A stretch of 7,230 nt of DNA from Spirochaetales bacterium UBA4629 (lineage in GTDB: Bacteria > Spirochaetota > Spirochaetia > Sphaerochaetales > Sphaerochaetaceae). The translations under genes were made by a program, and so were the position numbers. Under the pieces are notes generated by a model. That model saw nothing but the letters and a program-made list of their open reading frames with translations, was not told where the DNA came from and ran no database searches. Location: assembly GCA_002406055.1 (NCBI GenBank), contig DHMZ01000068.1, positions 1 to 7,230 on the forward strand, given 5' to 3'. Of this stretch, positions 6,310-7,230 are shown piece by piece; the first letter of the stretch is position 1, and the number at the start of each line of letters is the position of its first letter.

Positions 6310-6653
6310 CATTTTCTAGCTTCTCGTTCTAATTCTTCTCGAAATAGATGTGGAATAGTACTAAGTATGTTTTCCAAAGCTTTCTCTGAAATAGAGTAGA
6401 GAGAATCTTTCTGTATAACTCTTGTTCTATCTTCAAAAAGGAAAGAAACAGGAACATCTAACGCAGACGCGATACTATCTATTATGGTTGCAGAAGGAAA
6501 AACTCTCCCTTTTTCAATTGCACAAAGATGCTTTCTTGTTATCTTTGCCTTTTCAGCAAGTTCTGTTTGGGTAAGTTTCTTTTCTTTACGAATTAATAAA
6601 ATATTGTTAGATAGTAATTCCTGTACAGGCATGTCTAAATTATAAGCAACCAT
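6291..6653 (-). CDS. XRE-family helix-turn-helix transcriptional regulator
   Basis: A 120-residue protein with one Cro/CI-type (HTH_3) domain at about residues 14-74: RKEKKLTQTELAEKAKITRK, then AIEKGRVFPSATIIDSIASAL and VPVSFLFED, all typical of the fold. The C-terminal 45 residues (about 76-120) are charged and probably helical, with no recognised domain, and may serve for dimerisation. It should bind DNA as a dimer; its targets are unknown. The ATG at 6653 is the earliest possible: a TAA lies in frame 24 bases upstream with no start codon between. The Shine-Dalgarno is weak (GGA close to the ATG). A start at Met8 (MPVQELL) is an alternative that keeps the whole domain. It lies 58 bases downstream of rlmN on the same strand, so read-through from rlmN is possible. 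No toxin partner is visible beside it. Confidence 0.88.
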   Translation of the reverse strand: MVAYNLDMPVQELLSNNILLIRKEKKLTQTELAEKAKITRKHLCAIEKGRVFPSATIIDSIASALDVPVSFLFEDRTRVIQKDSLYSISEKALENILSTIPHLFREELEREARKCKGPTA

Positions 6654-6711
6654 GCGTCCGATGTCTGTTAACTTTTAAAAAGAAAAAGCTTTAAAGTTGT
6701 AACATTAAGGG
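6654..6711 (-). promoter_or_regulatory. Spacer between rlmN and the XRE-type gene, possible autoregulatory site
   Basis: These 58 very AT-rich bases contain overlapping short palindromes, AAAGCTTT (6685-6692) and CTTTAAAG (6689-6696), followed on the minus strand by TTTTTCTTTTT. This could be a weak terminator for rlmN, or an operator/promoter for the regulator, since XRE proteins often bind their own upstream region. No convincing -35/-10 pair is visible, so the call is tentative. Confidence 0.22.
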
Positions 6712-7230
6712 TTAATTTTTATACTCAGTAGCAAGTTGTCCGCAAGCTGCCTTTTCTTCCTGACCTTTACTCTTCCTGATAGTGAAAGAGATGCCATTTT
6801 TTCTTAAGTATGAAGTGAAATCTCTAATCTCTTTTTCGCTAGGGGTTTTAAATGGCAAATCATCTACTTCATTCCATGAGATTAGATTTACAAGAACATC
6901 CAAGCCTCGTGTAAAAATACGAAGAGCATCTGCACTTTCTTTATTTGTGTTAACACCGCTAAGCAAGCAATACTCGAGTGTTATTCTCTTATCATTTTTA
7001 TGTTGGAAAGCAACAAGAGCCTTTTTTAATTCAGAGAGGGGATAGTTCCTATTTACCTTCATTATTTCGCTTCTGATATCATTGGAGGCTGATACAAGAG
7101 ATACCGCAAGTTTTATTGGCAAGTTTAATTCTGTTAATCTCTTTATTCCAGGAACTAAGCCACATGTTGATATGGTGATTTTTCTATACGAAATATTTAA
7201 ACCATCTTCTCTATGCAATTCACTAATAGC
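6712..7230 (-). CDS. rlmN: RlmN-type 23S rRNA/tRNA adenine C2 methyltransferase, C-terminal part
   Basis: The frame runs on past the right edge (AISELHREDG is visible at the window end), so the N-terminus, including the radical-SAM CxxxCxxC cluster, lies outside. About 172 residues are seen. RlmN-family landmarks are ISYRKITISTCGLVPGI, the SAM-contacting VNLISWN (LIPWN in E. coli), and the C-terminal RKSKGQEEKAACGQL, whose Cys corresponds to the second catalytic Cys (C355 in E. coli). RlmN methylates C2 of A2503 in 23S rRNA, and A37 of some tRNAs in E. coli, using SAM and a radical mechanism. The stretch LAVSLVSASNDIRSEIMKVN departs from the usual LAxSLHAPND...MPIN. Cfr, which methylates C8, is a related alternative, but the EYCLLSGVN and GQEEKAACGQL blocks look more like RlmN. 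The family is sure; the exact subgroup is less so. Confidence 0.88.
   Translation of the reverse strand, partial: AISELHREDGLNISYRKITISTCGLVPGIKRLTELNLPIKLAVSLVSASNDIRSEIMKVNRNYPLSELKKALVAFQHKNDKRITLEYCLLSGVNTNKESADALRIFTRGLDVLVNLISWNEVDDLPFKTPSEKEIRDFTSYLRKNGISFTIRKSKGQEEKAACGQLATEYKN

Noticed and set aside
6291..6653. Toxin-antitoxin system built on the XRE-type protein
   Set aside because: Both neighbours are housekeeping genes (alaS and rlmN), and no small toxin frame lies next to it.
6782..7045. An 87-residue plus-strand open frame opposite rlmN
   Set aside because: It is antisense to conserved RlmN blocks, with no domain or ribosome site.
7216..7218. TTG as the start codon of the right-hand gene
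   Set aside because: The frame continues upstream as AISELHREDG, which is conserved RlmN sequence. The TTG encodes an internal Leu and the gene is cut by the window edge.

Overview
This is an AT-rich bacterial window, most likely from a host- or gut-associated spirochaete (Treponema/Sphaerochaeta-like). The best clue is the alanyl-tRNA synthetase. It stops at 597 residues, straight after the editing domain, a mini-AlaRS form known from spirochaetes such as Borrelia and Treponema. It also carries a Cys-rich insert in the catalytic half. The Rpn-type nuclease tail at the left edge, the short intergenic gaps and the AT-rich codons fit this, but the assignment is an inference and no rRNA or other marker is present.

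Layout from left to right. At 3-212 (+) lies the C-terminal tail of an Rpn/PD-(D/E)XK transposase-like nuclease, cut by the window edge. It converges on a minus-strand pair: an iron-containing alcohol dehydrogenase (2430-1249), then a SorC-type regulator (1245-313) only 3 bases downstream. A hairpin at 247-289 followed by a minus-strand T tract probably ends that operon. The 196-base region 2431-2626 is a divergent promoter region with two small dyads that are operator candidates.

On the plus strand, a ketopantoate reductase-family protein (2627-3526) overlaps a divergent DprA-like protein (3507-4409) by 20 bases. Next come a promoter-like stretch and alaS (4480-6273). A 9-bp perfect hairpin at 6277-6309 lies between alaS and a convergent XRE-type regulator (6653-6291), and its right arm includes the regulator's last codons. 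Upstream of that regulator, on the same strand, is rlmN (from the right edge to 6712), missing its N-terminal part.

Functionally the window mixes housekeeping translation genes (alaS, rlmN), a locally regulated NAD(P)H-linked oxidoreductase cassette (Fe-ADH plus SorC regulator), and a two-gene panE-like/dprA-like unit. I see no phage, CRISPR or defence system and no strong case for an undescribed multi-gene system. The most unusual items are the degenerate DprA-like protein, the Fe-ADH/SorC pair with no sugar genes beside it, the regulator ending inside a shared terminator, and atypical residues in RlmN. No gene-free stretch exceeds 300 bases.
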